A stretch of 64,000 nucleotides of DNA from Chloracidobacterium thermophilum B (GCF_000226295.1 NC_016024.1:355501-419500), one strand, 5' to 3'. Counted from the first letter of the stretch, positions 37,755 through 47,487 are shown. The notes: a model not told the origin generated them from the letters alone. Made by a program: numbers and translations.

Positions 37755-38789
37755 CTACGGGCAGCGTTCTTCCAGATCGCGGGCAACGCTTGAGTTGCTG
37801 TTCAATCCGACGCAGCCCCGCACCGGGTCGTAGCGGTAGGGGACGCCGCTGGGGTCAAGTGGCGCCCGGTCATAACGCCGGAAGCGTTTTTCAAAATCTT
37901 CGTGAAACAGCGCCAGCGGCCGCCCCAGCGTGTCGTAGGCTTCGTCCCGGTGCGCCACCAGGAGCGGATACAGTTCGGCAAAACTGGCCGGGTTGCGCCG
38001 GTAGGTTTCGCGGAAACGCGCAATCATCCGTTCCATGAAATCGCGTTCATCGAGTGAGGTGAGTTGTTGCAGCCGCCATTCGGCACTCAGGCGTGCGCCT
38101 TCGTGTTCAGCTTCGTCGCGCAGCTTCTGAAACAGCAGGTAGGATGTCCGGCGGTCGCCCCCACGGGTTTTGGCCGCGCCGACCATGACGGCTGTCCAGT
38201 CCCGGTCGCTGGGGCTGATGGCCAGTGCCGAAGCCCGCTCATAGGCTTCGGCGCATTCCTCGTAGCGTTTGGCCCGCCAGCAAATAGCCCCATAGTCTGA
38301 CCACATCCGAAACAGGTTTTTCCGATCCGTATGTGCGGCAATGCCCTTGCGCAGAAGCGCCAGCGCCGCATCGTAGTCAAACTCGGCAAGGAAAATCGCC
38401 CCTGTCCGGTAGGCTGCCGTGAAATGCGGGTCAACCGTCGTGGTGATGTCGAGCAGCGGTTCCAGCAAAGGCATGTCCTCGCGGGAAAGTTTTGAAAAGT
38501 CCACGGCTCCTTCGCCGGTCAATCCGCCGCCGAGCTTGCGCCCGAAATACTGGACAGTACGAATCCAGTAGAGGTCAGAAACCACGCCCTCGAAACCGAA
38601 TGACAGCCGGCGTACCATCTCGCCCGACTGCACATAGAGCGTTTCCTCGATGGCGCGGTTTCGGCTGAAGGTGGCGTCGAGCCGCACCTGCAGGGGATAG
38701 AGGCTGGCCAGACCAATGAAGACAACGCCCCAGTAGAGATAGGCCCGCCACCGTTCAGGGGCGGTCCGGGATGCGCCTGTCGTTTCCAT
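37755..38789 (-). CDS. Membrane-anchored TPR protein
   Basis: A 344-residue protein with one N-terminal membrane helix (AYLYWGVVFIGLASLYPLQV). TPR-like helices follow (LLDITTTVDPHFTAAYRTGA, DYDAALALLRKGIAAH, WRAKRYEECAEAYERASALA). The C-terminal half has GRPLALFHEDFEKRFRRYDR and ends with YRYDPVRGCVGLNSNSSVAR, a pattern often seen in protein-transfer or septum-associated families. I do not recognise a named family. It starts 53 bp after the ABC-2 permease gene and is probably in its transcript. Confidence 0.75.
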   Translation of the reverse strand: METTGASRTAPERWRAYLYWGVVFIGLASLYPLQVRLDATFSRNRAIEETLYVQSGEMVRRLSFGFEGVVSDLYWIRTVQYFGRKLGGGLTGEGAVDFSKLSREDMPLLEPLLDITTTVDPHFTAAYRTGAIFLAEFDYDAALALLRKGIAAHTDRKNLFRMWSDYGAICWRAKRYEECAEAYERASALAISPSDRDWTAVMVGAAKTRGGDRRTSYLLFQKLRDEAEHEGARLSAEWRLQQLTSLDERDFMERMIARFRETYRRNPASFAELYPLLVAHRDEAYDTLGRPLALFHEDFEKRFRRYDRAPLDPSGVPYRYDPVRGCVGLNSNSSVARDLEERCP

Positions 38790-38842
38790 GGCTTCCTTGC
38801 CGAAGGGGCTTCCTTGCCGAAGGGCTTTTGCCCGGAAGAAGG

Positions 38843-39637
38843 TTATTTGAAGTTGCGGCGCTCAAAAATGTAGAGCGTCAGAGAGAGCAAAATGCTGAGG
38901 TACACAACACCATACAGGCAACTGAGGGCCATCTGGCTGCCCGTAATGGGAATTCCGTGGGCCGTGCGCGCGATGAAGTTGAAGTTGTGCAGGTTGGGTA
39001 GCAGGTAGTACAGCGCCCACAGCACCATCTGCATGATCCGCAGTGAGGGGTAAACCTCGACGTTCAGAACATCGGCAAAGAGCTTAAGGTCCGGGGTGAA
39101 GTTGCAAGTCAGGTAGCTGACGATGCTGAACAGGGTGGCCAGCGCCGGTGTTGTGAACGACGAAAAGAGCAGCGCCAGGGCCGTTGCCAGCAGGAGTTCG
39201 ATGTAAAGCAGAAAAGCCGCCGGAATGATGCTGAACGGAGAAGGATCGGTCGGGCGGCGGACATAAAACAGCGCCACGATCAGGGCGATGAGCATGACGG
39301 TGCAGTTGACGAGCAGCGTCAGTGACAGGCCGAAAAACTTGCCCAGAATGAACTCGTAGCGGTGCAGCGGTTTGGACAGAACCGTGTAAATCGTGCGCCG
39401 CTCGATTTCCTTGTACACCAGCCCGGTGCCAATAAAGACAGCAATCATGTAGCCGAACAGCAGCAATGTGCTCAGTCCCAGGTCCACGATGGCCTTGTGT
39501 TCCTGATTGATGGACAACTCTCCTATGAACAACGACGCCGCAATGAGAATCAGGACGGCCACAACCAGGTTGTAGAGCACTTTGTCACGTACGGACTCCC
39601 GAAAGGTGTTGAGCGCCACCGTGGAAATCTGCTTCAT
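38843..39637 (-). CDS. ABC-2 type transporter permease
   Basis: A 264-residue integral membrane protein with about six helices. It starts MKQISTVALNTFRESVRDKV, typical of ABC-2 permeases. Other motifs are LSTLLLFGYMIAVFIGTGLV, KEIERRTIYTVLSKPLHRYE (the amphipathic coupling segment) and VVYLSILLSLTLYIFERRNF at the end. No ATPase gene adjoins it, so the nucleotide-binding partner is encoded elsewhere. It leads a two-gene run with the TPR protein. ATG 39637 was preferred to the longer start at 39658. Confidence 0.88.
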   Translation of the reverse strand: MKQISTVALNTFRESVRDKVLYNLVVAVLILIAASLFIGELSINQEHKAIVDLGLSTLLLFGYMIAVFIGTGLVYKEIERRTIYTVLSKPLHRYEFILGKFFGLSLTLLVNCTVMLIALIVALFYVRRPTDPSPFSIIPAAFLLYIELLLATALALLFSSFTTPALATLFSIVSYLTCNFTPDLKLFADVLNVEVYPSLRIMQMVLWALYYLLPNLHNFNFIARTAHGIPITGSQMALSCLYGVVYLSILLSLTLYIFERRNFK

Positions 39638-39730
39638 TGCCTCAAACCCCTGGAACAAAAACAGGACTGTTCTCCCCGAATGTTGTGGATGCCGGAATTA
39701 TCCCTTCACCGGCGAGGGCAAGGCAAGCCG

Positions 39731-40642
39731 ATGACATCTCCTGATACGGCAACTGGTCTGGCGGTCGTGGCGCGGCAGCCTTACACTTGGCAGCTTCGCC
39801 GGGGCGGCCTGACGCTGGGTGCCACAACCCGCCTGATGGGCATCATCAACGTCACGCCGGATTCGTTTTCCGACGGTGGACGCTACACCACGGTCGAAGC
39901 TGCCCTGGCCCAGGCGCAACGGCTTGTCGCCGAAGGGGCTGACATCCTTGACATCGGCGGGGAATCCACCCGCCCCGGCGCGCAAACGGTGGACGAGGCT
40001 GAGGAAATGGCGCGGGTCATTCCCGTGATCGAGGCTGTGGCCCAGGCTGTGGACGTGCCGCTTTCAATCGACACCTACAAGGCTTCCGTTGCCGAAGCCG
40101 CGCTGGCGGCCGGCGCCGTGATTGTCAACGACATTTCGGGCTTTCGTTTCGATGACCGCATGCCAGAAGTCATTGCGCGGCACGGCGCTGGCGTCGTGGT
40201 GATGCACAGTCGCGGCACGCCCGGCGCTCTGCACGGTTTGCCTCCGGTGGCGGACATTCTGGCGGATGTCACGGCTGGCTTTGAGCACAGCCTGGAGGTT
40301 GCCCGCACAGCCGGCATCGGGTTGGACAGCATCGTGTTCGACCCCGGACTGGGTTTTGGCAAGACCCTCGAAGACAACCTGTTGCTGCTTGGTACGCTAC
40401 CGCGTCTGGCGGCGCTGGGGCGGCCGCTGCTCGTCGGGCCTTCACGCAAGTCCTTCATCGGCAGGGTGACAGGCAAAGCTGACCCCTCCGACCGGCTTCT
40501 GGGAACTGCCGCCAGTGTGGCTTTGGCGATTGCCGGTGGCGCGCATATCGTCCGCGTCCACGACGTAGCCGCCATGCGCGAATGTGCGGCGCTGGTGGAT
40601 GCCGTCCGCAACACTGTTTTTCCAAACAGCGAACCGGTGTGA
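39731..40642 (+). CDS. folP: Dihydropteroate synthase
   Basis: Joins p-aminobenzoate to hydroxymethyl-dihydropterin pyrophosphate in folate synthesis. The 303 residues contain LMGIINVTPDSFSDGGRY, DILDIGGESTRPGAQTV, VPLSIDTYKASVAEAALAAG, VNDISGFR, GVVVMHSRGTPG, IVFDPGLGFGKTLEDNLLLL and LVGPSRKSFIG. All pterin- and sulfonamide-contacting motifs are in place. The longer frame from 39362 crosses the opposing permease gene and is rejected. It ends 20 bp before the convergent rsfS. folD is encoded elsewhere in the window. Confidence 0.96.
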   Translation: MTSPDTATGLAVVARQPYTWQLRRGGLTLGATTRLMGIINVTPDSFSDGGRYTTVEAALAQAQRLVAEGADILDIGGESTRPGAQTVDEAEEMARVIPVIEAVAQAVDVPLSIDTYKASVAEAALAAGAVIVNDISGFRFDDRMPEVIARHGAGVVVMHSRGTPGALHGLPPVADILADVTAGFEHSLEVARTAGIGLDSIVFDPGLGFGKTLEDNLLLLGTLPRLAALGRPLLVGPSRKSFIGRVTGKADPSDRLLGTAASVALAIAGGAHIVRVHDVAAMRECAALVDAVRNTVFPNSEPV

Positions 40643-40661
40643 TGGTGCCTAACTGGCAGTA

Positions 40662-41099
40662 TCACATCACCGGCAGCGATTCACCTTCCTGAAGAACCAG
40701 TTTCCCGGCGTCGCTCCACAGGCGCTCGAGGCCGTAAAAGTCGCGCTGCTCCGGCGTGAAGACGTGGACGATGAAATCACCGTAGTCCATCAGCACCCAC
40801 TGCCCATCGGCATAGCCTTCGATGTGGCGGGGATAGGTTTTGAGCAGCCCCAGTTGGCGTTCCACCTCATCGGCCAGCGCCTGCACGTGGCGCGAAGAGG
40901 TGCCCGTGGCAATGATGAAGTAATCGGCAATTGAGGTCAGCCGACCAATGTCCAGAATCACCGGCGCGACGACCTTCTTTTCCTGCAAGGCATGAATCAC
41001 CTGCCACACCCGCCGGTCTTCGACCTTGGGCGGTGTGGTTTCGGCGGGGACGGCCAGTTTACGTACGGGGAGACGTGGAGCAGTGTCGTTCGTCATCAA
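40662..41099 (-). CDS. rsfS: Ribosomal silencing factor RsfS
   Basis: Binds ribosomal protein L14 and blocks subunit joining in starvation. The 145-residue protein carries the family core KKVVAPVILDIGRLTSIADY, FIIATGTSSRHVQALADEVE and GQWVLMDYGDFIVHVFTPEQ, plus RDFYGLERLWSDA. It overlaps the nadD stop by 4 bp (ATGA-type), so the genes are translationally coupled. The nadD-rsfS pairing is widely conserved, which supports both calls. Confidence 0.95.
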   Translation of the reverse strand: MMTNDTAPRLPVRKLAVPAETTPPKVEDRRVWQVIHALQEKKVVAPVILDIGRLTSIADYFIIATGTSSRHVQALADEVERQLGLLKTYPRHIEGYADGQWVLMDYGDFIVHVFTPEQRDFYGLERLWSDAGKLVLQEGESLPVM

Positions 41100-41902
41100 G
41101 CGTGGTGTCCGTTTGAGTAAAGTCCATAGACATGAATATACCGCTCCACGAGCGGCGGTACGAAGCGCGCAATGGAGCGTCCTTCACTGACGGCCTGCCG
41201 GATGTCCGTCGCTGAGACATCCAGGGCAAACAAGTCAGTCAGAAAAACGTGCATGCCGGTTTCGCCCAGGTTGCTCGTGACGGCCCGCTGGCTGGCCCGT
41301 CCGCCCCGCAGGTCAATGACCCGCCCGGCACCGTACTGCCCGGCCAGCGTGGCGAGGTCGCCGACTTCATACTTCGGGCGCGTCATGACGATGAGATGGC
41401 AACTGTCGAGCAGGGTTTGGTAACGCTCCCACTTGGGCAGATTGGCAAAGGAATCCGCGCCCATCATGAAGAACAGGTGCGTCTCGTCGCCATAGGTCCG
41501 GCGCAGGGTCGCAACCGTGTCGGCGGTGTAGGGGCGCTCCGGCGCAAAGATTTCCACCATCGAAACGCGGGCAATGTCCATCTGGAGCGTGGCCAGTACG
41601 GTCATCGCATAGCGGTGGTAGGCCGAGGTTACACGGTCGAAGTCCTTGTGGGGCGGGCTGTAGGTCGGAATGAAGAGCAGTTCGTCGAAGTTGAAGATGG
41701 CCGCCAGACTCTCTGCCAGCCGCAGGTGGCCGTAGTGGATGGGGTCGAAGGTGCCGCCCAGCAGTCCTACGCGCCGCCAGCGGTTGCCGGTGGGAAGCTG
41801 TGGCTGAGCCGCCGGTACGGTGCTTTCCGGTACAGTGCTTTCCGGTACGGTGCCGGCCGGTGCAGCGCCGGGACGACTAGGCTTTCGGGTGCGTCCGGTC
41901 AT
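41096..41902 (-). CDS. nadD: Nicotinate-nucleotide adenylyltransferase
   Basis: Adenylates nicotinate mononucleotide in NAD synthesis. Of its 268 residues, the first 40 are a low-complexity extension with a 15-bp repeat coding TVPES units. The catalytic domain starts [20 protein letters not shown] with the HxGH-type motif. [34 protein letters not shown] and [20 protein letters not shown] (the ISSTxIR region) follow. Family members are about 200-220 residues, so the extension is unusual. It overlaps xerC by 26 bp upstream and rsfS by 4 bp downstream; nadK lies elsewhere in the window. Confidence 0.94.
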   Translation of the reverse strand: MTGRTRKPSRPGAAPAGTVPESTVPESTVPAAQPQLPTGNRWRRVGLLGGTFDPIHYGHLRLAESLAAIFNFDELLFIPTYSPPHKDFDRVTSAYHRYAMTVLATLQMDIARVSMVEIFAPERPYTADTVATLRRTYGDETHLFFMMGADSFANLPKWERYQTLLDSCHLIVMTRPKYEVGDLATLAGQYGAGRVIDLRGGRASQRAVTSNLGETGMHVFLTDLFALDVSATDIRQAVSEGRSIARFVPPLVERYIHVYGLYSNGHHA

Positions 41903-42812
41903 AGACCTCCATCAGGCGGTCAGTCGAAACGTGCAGGTACTGTTGCGTGGTCGTCAGCCGCGCGTGCCCCAGCAGTTCCTGAATGGCGCGCAGGTCAGCC
42001 CCGGCATCGAGCAGATGTGTGGCAAATGAATGCCGCAGGCTGTGGGGGCTGATGTGGTGCAGGTCGCTGCACTGCCGGATGTATTTGTCAATCAGACGCC
42101 CGACGGAACGGGTTGTCAGCCGCGTGCCCTGGTAGTTGAAAAACACGCAGTTGGGTTCGCGCTTGTCCTCCGGGGCATGGGCAAGCAATTGTCCCCGTAC
42201 GCCCAGGTACAGCTCCAGTGCCTTGCGGGCATGCTCGCCAAACGGGACGATGCGTTCCTTGCGCCCCTTGCCGCGCACCCGGACGCACTGGTTCCTGAAG
42301 TCAATGTCTTCGAGATTCATGCCGACCAACTCCGACACGCGCACCCCGGTGGCATAGAGCATTTCCAGAATGGCCCGGTCGCGTTTGCCCAGTACGGTTT
42401 CGAGGTCAGGCATTTCCACGAACCGCATGGCTTCTTCGACGGTCAGGTGGTTGGGCAGCTTGCGCTCCAGACGGGGTGATGCGACAAGTTGCGCCGGGTT
42501 GAGTTCCAGAACCCCTTCCCGGCAGAGATGGCGGAAAAAGGCGCGCAGCGTGGCCAGTTTGCGGGCAATGGAGGTTTTTTTCTTCTTTTTTTCGTACAGC
42601 GTGGCGAGGTATTCCCGGATGGTGATGTTGTCAATGTCGTGAATGCTGACCTGACGCCGGACGCCCTGGGCATTTGGCGGACAGAGAAAGTCGTAAAACT
42701 GCTCCAAATCTCCCATGTAGCACCGCAAGGTGTGCGCAGAAGCATTGCGTTCATACATCAGAAACTTTTTGAAATCCTCGATGTAATCAGCCAGCGTCGG
42801 CGCTTCCGTCAT
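41877..42812 (-). CDS. xerC: Tyrosine recombinase XerC/XerD
   Basis: Resolves chromosome dimers at dif. The 311 residues have an N-terminal SAM-like domain ([20 protein letters not shown]) and a catalytic domain. Catalytic residues are in [17 protein letters not shown] (Arg), [12 protein letters not shown] (Lys), [20 protein letters not shown] (His, Arg), [17 protein letters not shown] (His) and the nucleophile Tyr. A Lys run (KKKKK) near residue 75 comes from a poly-A/G tract. It is first in an overlapping run xerC-nadD-rsfS. XerC and XerD cannot be separated on sequence alone here. Confidence 0.93.
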   Translation of the reverse strand: MTEAPTLADYIEDFKKFLMYERNASAHTLRCYMGDLEQFYDFLCPPNAQGVRRQVSIHDIDNITIREYLATLYEKKKKKTSIARKLATLRAFFRHLCREGVLELNPAQLVASPRLERKLPNHLTVEEAMRFVEMPDLETVLGKRDRAILEMLYATGVRVSELVGMNLEDIDFRNQCVRVRGKGRKERIVPFGEHARKALELYLGVRGQLLAHAPEDKREPNCVFFNYQGTRLTTRSVGRLIDKYIRQCSDLHHISPHSLRHSFATHLLDAGADLRAIQELLGHARLTTTQQYLHVSTDRLMEVYDRTHPKA

Positions 42813-42945
42813 GCCTGTTTCGACACCTCACCATCCGGTTTGGAACACAGCTTTGCTATTGTGCGTCACGCGCGATCCCATCGCAACGGGCGCTGCCCTG
42901 CCCGGCTGAAAACACTCTGGGCCAACGATTTTGGACAAAACCACG

Positions 42946-44145
42946 ATGACTTTGAGCTGTCTCCAGACTGAACTCACGGCCGAGCTGGATGCCATCCGGG
43001 CCGCCGGCCGGTGGCGCGAACTGCGCCCGGCGCAGGCCCCGCCGGCCGTGACCTTCGTCTGCGGCGGGCAGGAGTGGGTCAACTTTTCCAGCAACGATTA
43101 TCTGGGGTTGTCCACGCATCCACGCCTGATTGCAGCCGCCCAGGCAGCCACAGCCAAGTGGGGCACCGGGGCGACGGCGAGCCGCCTGATTTGCGGTACG
43201 CTTGACCTGCACTGCGCCTTGGAAGAGGCGCTCGTTGCCTTCAAGGTCGGCGGACATCCCGGCTACCGCGCCCTGCTGTTCAACAGCGGCTACCACGCCA
43301 ACCTGTCCCTGCTGACGGCGCTGACCGATGTTCAGGATGTGATCTTCTCCGATGCCCTCAACCATGCCAGCCTGATTGACGGCTGCCGTCTGAGCCGGGC
43401 GACGACCGTCGTGTATCGGCACAACGACCTGGACGACCTGCGCGCCAAACTGACCCGGTACGGACAGGCGCGGCGCAGGCTCATCGTCACGGAAGCGGTG
43501 TTTTCAATGGATGGCGATGTCACGCCACTGGCCGATGTGCTGGCTCTGGCGGAAACCTTTGGGGCGTGGGTCGTACTCGATGAAGCCCATGCCACGGGCG
43601 TGCTAGGCCCACAGGGAAGAGGTCTGGCGGCGCAGCTTGACCACACCGGCCGCCCACTCATCCTGATGGGCACGCTTGGCAAAGCTCTGGGCAGCTTTGG
43701 GGCGTTTGTTGTCGCGCCGGCCGTGGTCATCGAACTGCTCATCAACCGGGCGCGGCCGTTCATCTTCACCACAGCCCTGCCGCCAGCGCCGGTTGCGGCG
43801 GCGCTGGAAGCCGTGCGCCTGCTCGTGGAAAGCGATGCCCTGGTGGAAGGGCTGCATCGCAACATCAAGCACATGGCAACGGCGCTGGGGTTTTCACCGG
43901 ACTGGCCCGCGCCGATTTTTCCGGTGGTGCTGGGCGCGGAAGCGGCGACCATGCGTGCCATGCAGGACTTGCAGGCGGCCGGGTTCTATGTGGTGGGGAT
44001 TCGCCCGCCCACCGTCCCGCCTGGCGCGTGCCGGCTGCGCCTGACGGTGACGGCGGCCCACACGCCGGCCCAGATTGCAGATGTGGCGACTGCCATCCGG
44101 TCAGTGATGCCGGCTTCCAGCTTGGCTCAGGCCACTCATTCGTAG
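42946..44145 (+). CDS. bioF: 8-amino-7-oxononanoate synthase
   Basis: PLP enzyme that condenses pimeloyl-ACP or -CoA with alanine in biotin synthesis. The 399 residues contain WVNFSSNDYLGLSTHPRLIA, GTGATASRLICGTLDLH, LFNSGYHANLSLLTALTD, SDALNHASLIDGCRLSRA, VVLDEAHATGVLGPQGRG and the PLP lysine in LMGTLGKALGSFGAFV. Closely related 2-amino-3-ketobutyrate ligase and KAPA-like enzymes share the fold, but the length and motifs fit BioF. ATG 42946 is used; an upstream TTG 42931 is open. No other bio genes adjoin. It overlaps the end of the opposing permease by 10 bp. Confidence 0.9.
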   Translation: MTLSCLQTELTAELDAIRAAGRWRELRPAQAPPAVTFVCGGQEWVNFSSNDYLGLSTHPRLIAAAQAATAKWGTGATASRLICGTLDLHCALEEALVAFKVGGHPGYRALLFNSGYHANLSLLTALTDVQDVIFSDALNHASLIDGCRLSRATTVVYRHNDLDDLRAKLTRYGQARRRLIVTEAVFSMDGDVTPLADVLALAETFGAWVVLDEAHATGVLGPQGRGLAAQLDHTGRPLILMGTLGKALGSFGAFVVAPAVVIELLINRARPFIFTTALPPAPVAAALEAVRLLVESDALVEGLHRNIKHMATALGFSPDWPAPIFPVVLGAEAATMRAMQDLQAAGFYVVGIRPPTVPPGACRLRLTVTAAHTPAQIADVATAIRSVMPASSLAQATHS

Positions 44146-45389
44146 CGCAGGGCCTCGACCGGGTCGAGGTAGGCCGCCTTGATGGCCGGAATGAGTCCGG
44201 CAACGAGACCGATGCTGACCGAAACCGCAAACCCAATGCCAACCCACAGCAGGGAGACACTGGAGGGCAAGTCCGGGATGGTCAGGTTGATGATTTGACT
44301 GAGACCCAACCCGGCGAGAATCCCGATGCACCCGCCAAGGCCGGTCAGCGACATGGCTTCAATCAGGAACTGCATGATGATGTCCCGCCGCCGCGCCCCG
44401 AGCGCGCGCCGGGTGCCGATTTCCTTGGTGCGCTCGGTGACGGACACCAGCATGATGTTCAGGACACCAATCCCGCCGATGAGCAGCGCCATACCGGAAA
44501 TCGGGACGACAATCGCCGCCAGGACCAGCGTGATTTTCCCAAAGCCTTCTTTCTCGGCCGTCGGGGTCGAAAGATGAAAGTCGTCCGGTTTGTAAAACGG
44601 GACGTTGCGCCGCTTGCGCAGCAGCCGCGTAATGTCGTCCACCATGCGGTCGAGTTGCCCGTCCCTGGCTTTGGCGACAATCATGTAGTTTTTGTCCCGT
44701 GGGTAGAGCCGGCGGTACGTGGCGTGGGGGATGATGGCGCAGTTGTCCTCCCAGTTGGCGCCGGGAAACATGCCGCGTGCCGCGCTCTTTTCCAGCACGC
44801 CGACAACCCGGAAGATTTGCCCGTTGATGGTGAACTCGTTGCCGACGGCTTCCGTCGTGCCGAAAAGGGTTTCGGCGGTGTCGTAGCCGATGACGGCCAC
44901 GGCCACTCCGTGCCGGCTCTCGACTTCGGTATAGTAGCGCCCGGTCAACATCTGCATGTTGCGCGCTTCGAGAAAGGCCGGATCGCCGCCGCGCAAGACC
45001 GGATTGTTGGCCTGGCGGTCACGGTATTTCAGGATGGGCGCATCGGGACTACCCGGCCAGCGGCCCAGACAGGCCGTGGCAGCCGCCACGCTCGGCAGCT
45101 CGGCAATGGCCAGACCGTCTTCGTAGGTCAGGTCCTTGCGTTGCCGCTCTTCAAACGTCGGTTCGCGTGGGCTGCCGAAGTTGAACTTCGAGACAAAGAC
45201 GGTGTTTGTGCCGAAGCGTTCGACCATGGCGGCAAAGCTCTTTTCCAGACCCGTAATGACCGAAGACACAAGGATGACGGAGGTCGTCCCGATGATGACC
45301 CCCAAAACCGTCAGCAGGGACCGGAACTTGTGCGCGCCAATGGTGGCAACGGCCTGCCCGAAGCTTTCCCGAACACTGTACAGCAGCAA
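44136..45389 (-). CDS. MacB/FtsX-like ABC transporter permease
   Basis: A 417-residue permease: N-terminal helix (KFRSLLTVLGVIIGTTSVIL), a large periplasmic MacB-PCD domain (SAAATACLGRWPGSPD-type region, residues about 50-270), and three C-terminal helices of the FtsX domain with VTERTKEIGTRRALGARRRD and LIPAIKAAYLDPVEALRYE. These proteins act as mechanotransmission permeases rather than classic pores. No ATPase is fused or adjacent. It starts 28 bp after a homologous permease and the pair probably forms a heterodimer. Confidence 0.92.
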   Translation of the reverse strand: MLLYSVRESFGQAVATIGAHKFRSLLTVLGVIIGTTSVILVSSVITGLEKSFAAMVERFGTNTVFVSKFNFGSPREPTFEERQRKDLTYEDGLAIAELPSVAAATACLGRWPGSPDAPILKYRDRQANNPVLRGGDPAFLEARNMQMLTGRYYTEVESRHGVAVAVIGYDTAETLFGTTEAVGNEFTINGQIFRVVGVLEKSAARGMFPGANWEDNCAIIPHATYRRLYPRDKNYMIVAKARDGQLDRMVDDITRLLRKRRNVPFYKPDDFHLSTPTAEKEGFGKITLVLAAIVVPISGMALLIGGIGVLNIMLVSVTERTKEIGTRRALGARRRDIIMQFLIEAMSLTGLGGCIGILAGLGLSQIINLTIPDLPSSVSLLWVGIGFAVSVSIGLVAGLIPAIKAAYLDPVEALRYE

Positions 45390-45417
45390 GAACGTTCACC
45401 TGCCCTTTCTGGATGGA

Positions 45418-46659
45418 TTACTCGGCACGCAGGGCCACGATGGGGTCGAGATTGGCGGCGCGGTGAGCCGGGTAGATGCCGAAGATCAGCCCAACGCCTA
45501 TTGAAACCACCAGCGCAAGGATGACGGCCCAGACCGGCATCGAGAACGGCAACCCAAACTGCGCCGCGATGAGAAGTCCCGCCCACGCAGCTACCAGGCC
45601 CAGAACGCCACCGATGCCGGAAAGCAGGGAAGACTCCACCAGAAACTGCCACAGGATGTCGCGTCGGCGTGCACCCAGGCTTTTGCGGATGCCGATTTCA
45701 CGGGTGCGTTCGGTGACAGCCACCATCATCGTATTCATGATGACAATGCCGCCTACAACCAGTGAAATGGAAACGACACCGAGTGCCACGGCAGCAATGA
45801 GTCCGGTCAGGCTGCGCCACAGGTCCTTGATGGCATCAGCGCCAAGGAAGGCAAAGTCGTCTTTCTGGTCGGGGCGCAGGTGGTGACGCGCCCGCATGAT
45901 GCCGCGAACCTGGTCTTCCAGGGCTTCGAGCGTGACGCCGGGCCGGGGCTGGAGCACGATGGCCAGGGATTGCCGGGGCCCGAACATCCGCAGATGCACG
46001 GACGGCGGGATGACCACAAAGTTGTCGCGTTCATTGCCCAGAAACGAGCCAAGCTCTTTGGAAACCCCGATGATTCGGAAAGGCTCGCCCTGGATGCGCA
46101 GTTCGCGTCCCACGGGGTTGGCTCCGCCAAAGAGCTTCTCGCGCACCTTGTAGCCCACGAACACCACGTTGGCGCGGTTTTCGTCGTCGCTTTCGGTGAT
46201 AAACCGCCCCTCCTCGACGTTGATGTTCCCGGCACCCATCGCCGGGATGCTGGGCGAATAACCAATGACCGAAACGTTTGTCAGTTCGCTGCCGCCCTGC
46301 CGCAGGTAGGGAAGGGAGGCGTCGAGCCGGATGCCCATTTCCCGGGCCAGGCTGGCGCGGGCGCGCAGGTCACGGTAATCCTCCAGAGTGATGATTTTGT
46401 TTTTCTGCACCTGGAGCCATTCGTCAAGGCTTGTGACAATGCCGTAGCGGTCGAGAATGATGGTGTTGGCCCCGAACTCCTCCTCCATCGTCTTTCCGAC
46501 ATAGACGTTCAGTCCCTCGATGACCGCCGCCACGGCAACCACGGTCATCACGCCGAAGATAACCCCCAGCAGGGTCAGAAAAGTGCGCAGTTTGTGGGCG
46601 CGCAGTGCGTCAACGGCCAGCCGAATGGCCTCGCGAAAGGGCATAGCGCCGGTGGACAT
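45418..46659 (-). CDS. MacB/FtsX-like ABC transporter permease, second copy
   Basis: A 413-residue permease with the same plan: N-terminal helix (HKLRTFLTLLGVIFGVMTVV), a periplasmic domain (ANTIILDRYGIVTSLDEWLQ, ANVVFVGYKVREKLFGGANP) and an FtsX domain with VTERTREIGIRKSLGARRRD and YPAHRAANLDPIVALRAE. It is the first gene of the pair. The ATPase and any membrane-fusion partner are not visible in the flanks, so they would be supplied from another locus. It diverges from the lipoprotein gene across about 160 bp. Confidence 0.92.
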   Translation of the reverse strand: MSTGAMPFREAIRLAVDALRAHKLRTFLTLLGVIFGVMTVVAVAAVIEGLNVYVGKTMEEEFGANTIILDRYGIVTSLDEWLQVQKNKIITLEDYRDLRARASLAREMGIRLDASLPYLRQGGSELTNVSVIGYSPSIPAMGAGNINVEEGRFITESDDENRANVVFVGYKVREKLFGGANPVGRELRIQGEPFRIIGVSKELGSFLGNERDNFVVIPPSVHLRMFGPRQSLAIVLQPRPGVTLEALEDQVRGIMRARHHLRPDQKDDFAFLGADAIKDLWRSLTGLIAAVALGVVSISLVVGGIVIMNTMMVAVTERTREIGIRKSLGARRRDILWQFLVESSLLSGIGGVLGLVAAWAGLLIAAQFGLPFSMPVWAVILALVVSIGVGLIFGIYPAHRAANLDPIVALRAE

Positions 46660-46821
46660 AGGAAACCTCAGCAGGAAAGTTGCCGCCGGTGGAATCGCCC
46701 ATACGAAACGTCAGGAAACCGCCACGGGTTTCAAGAATACCTGGCCGTCCTCAACGCCGGCAGCGCCTCCGCAGCAGTAAGCATTGCGCTGTGGCACAAT
46801 TCGGCGTACAACGGTTGACCT

Positions 46822-47487
46822 GTGAACCCAACGTTTTCATTTCACCTGCCCATGATCAAACGGGTGACTCTGGCCGGTCGGCGGCTGGCATGGTGGTTGT
46901 TGGCAGTGGGACTGACCGGCATCCTGGCCGGGCCTCCCGCCGGCTGCCGTACGCTTCAATCCCCACCGACGCCGGAGTTTTTCGATCTCATCGAGCGTTT
47001 CCTGCCGCAGTTTGACGGCTCGCGGGAGCGGGCCGGCCAGCCTTCCCTGACCCGGCAGGATGCCGAGCGGTTGCTGGCCGGAGCGCACATTGAGCGGCGC
47101 TGGCAGGGACAGGGTGGGCAGGAAGTCTTCACGGTCATCCAGCCGGTACGCCTGGGCAAAGGCACAGCCCAGTGCCGGGTGACAGTCCTGGCACTGCCGG
47201 GGCAGGCGACCATTCACGGGGTTATCTTTCAGTTGTCCGGGCTGACCGATCCGGCGCTGGCCGATGATGAAAACCGTATCATTGACGCCTTCGTGCAGCG
47301 GTATGGCGATCCGGCAGATGTGGATGCCCCGGATATTGATCTCGTCTGGCCCCTGCCCCAGGGCGGACTGGTGTTGCTGGCCGCCGAAGCGGATGACCCG
47401 ACAACCACTTTTGCCCTGCGTCTGCTCTCCGAAGTGCCTGCCGACGAGGTGCTGGGGCACGGCGGCGAACTGCGTGACCACGACTGA
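46822..47487 (+). CDS. Putative lipoprotein of unknown function
   Basis: About 221 residues. A signal sequence (LAWWLLAVGLTGILAGPPAG) ends at a cysteine, so it is probably a lipoprotein. The mature part has FFDLIERFLPQFDGSRERAG and IDLVWPLPQGGLVLLAAEAD; I recognise no domain. GTG 46822 and ATG 46852 are both possible starts, and the second gives a more usual signal length. It ends just before the tRNA-Lys terminator. Confidence 0.7.
   Translation: MNPTFSFHLPMIKRVTLAGRRLAWWLLAVGLTGILAGPPAGCRTLQSPPTPEFFDLIERFLPQFDGSRERAGQPSLTRQDAERLLAGAHIERRWQGQGGQEVFTVIQPVRLGKGTAQCRVTVLALPGQATIHGVIFQLSGLTDPALADDENRIIDAFVQRYGDPADVDAPDIDLVWPLPQGGLVLLAAEADDPTTTFALRLLSEVPADEVLGHGGELRDHD

Noticed and set aside
39362-39730. 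Long N-terminal extension of folP
   Set aside because: It would overlap the opposing permease gene for almost 300 bp and has no family resemblance. ATG 39731 gives the normal folP start.
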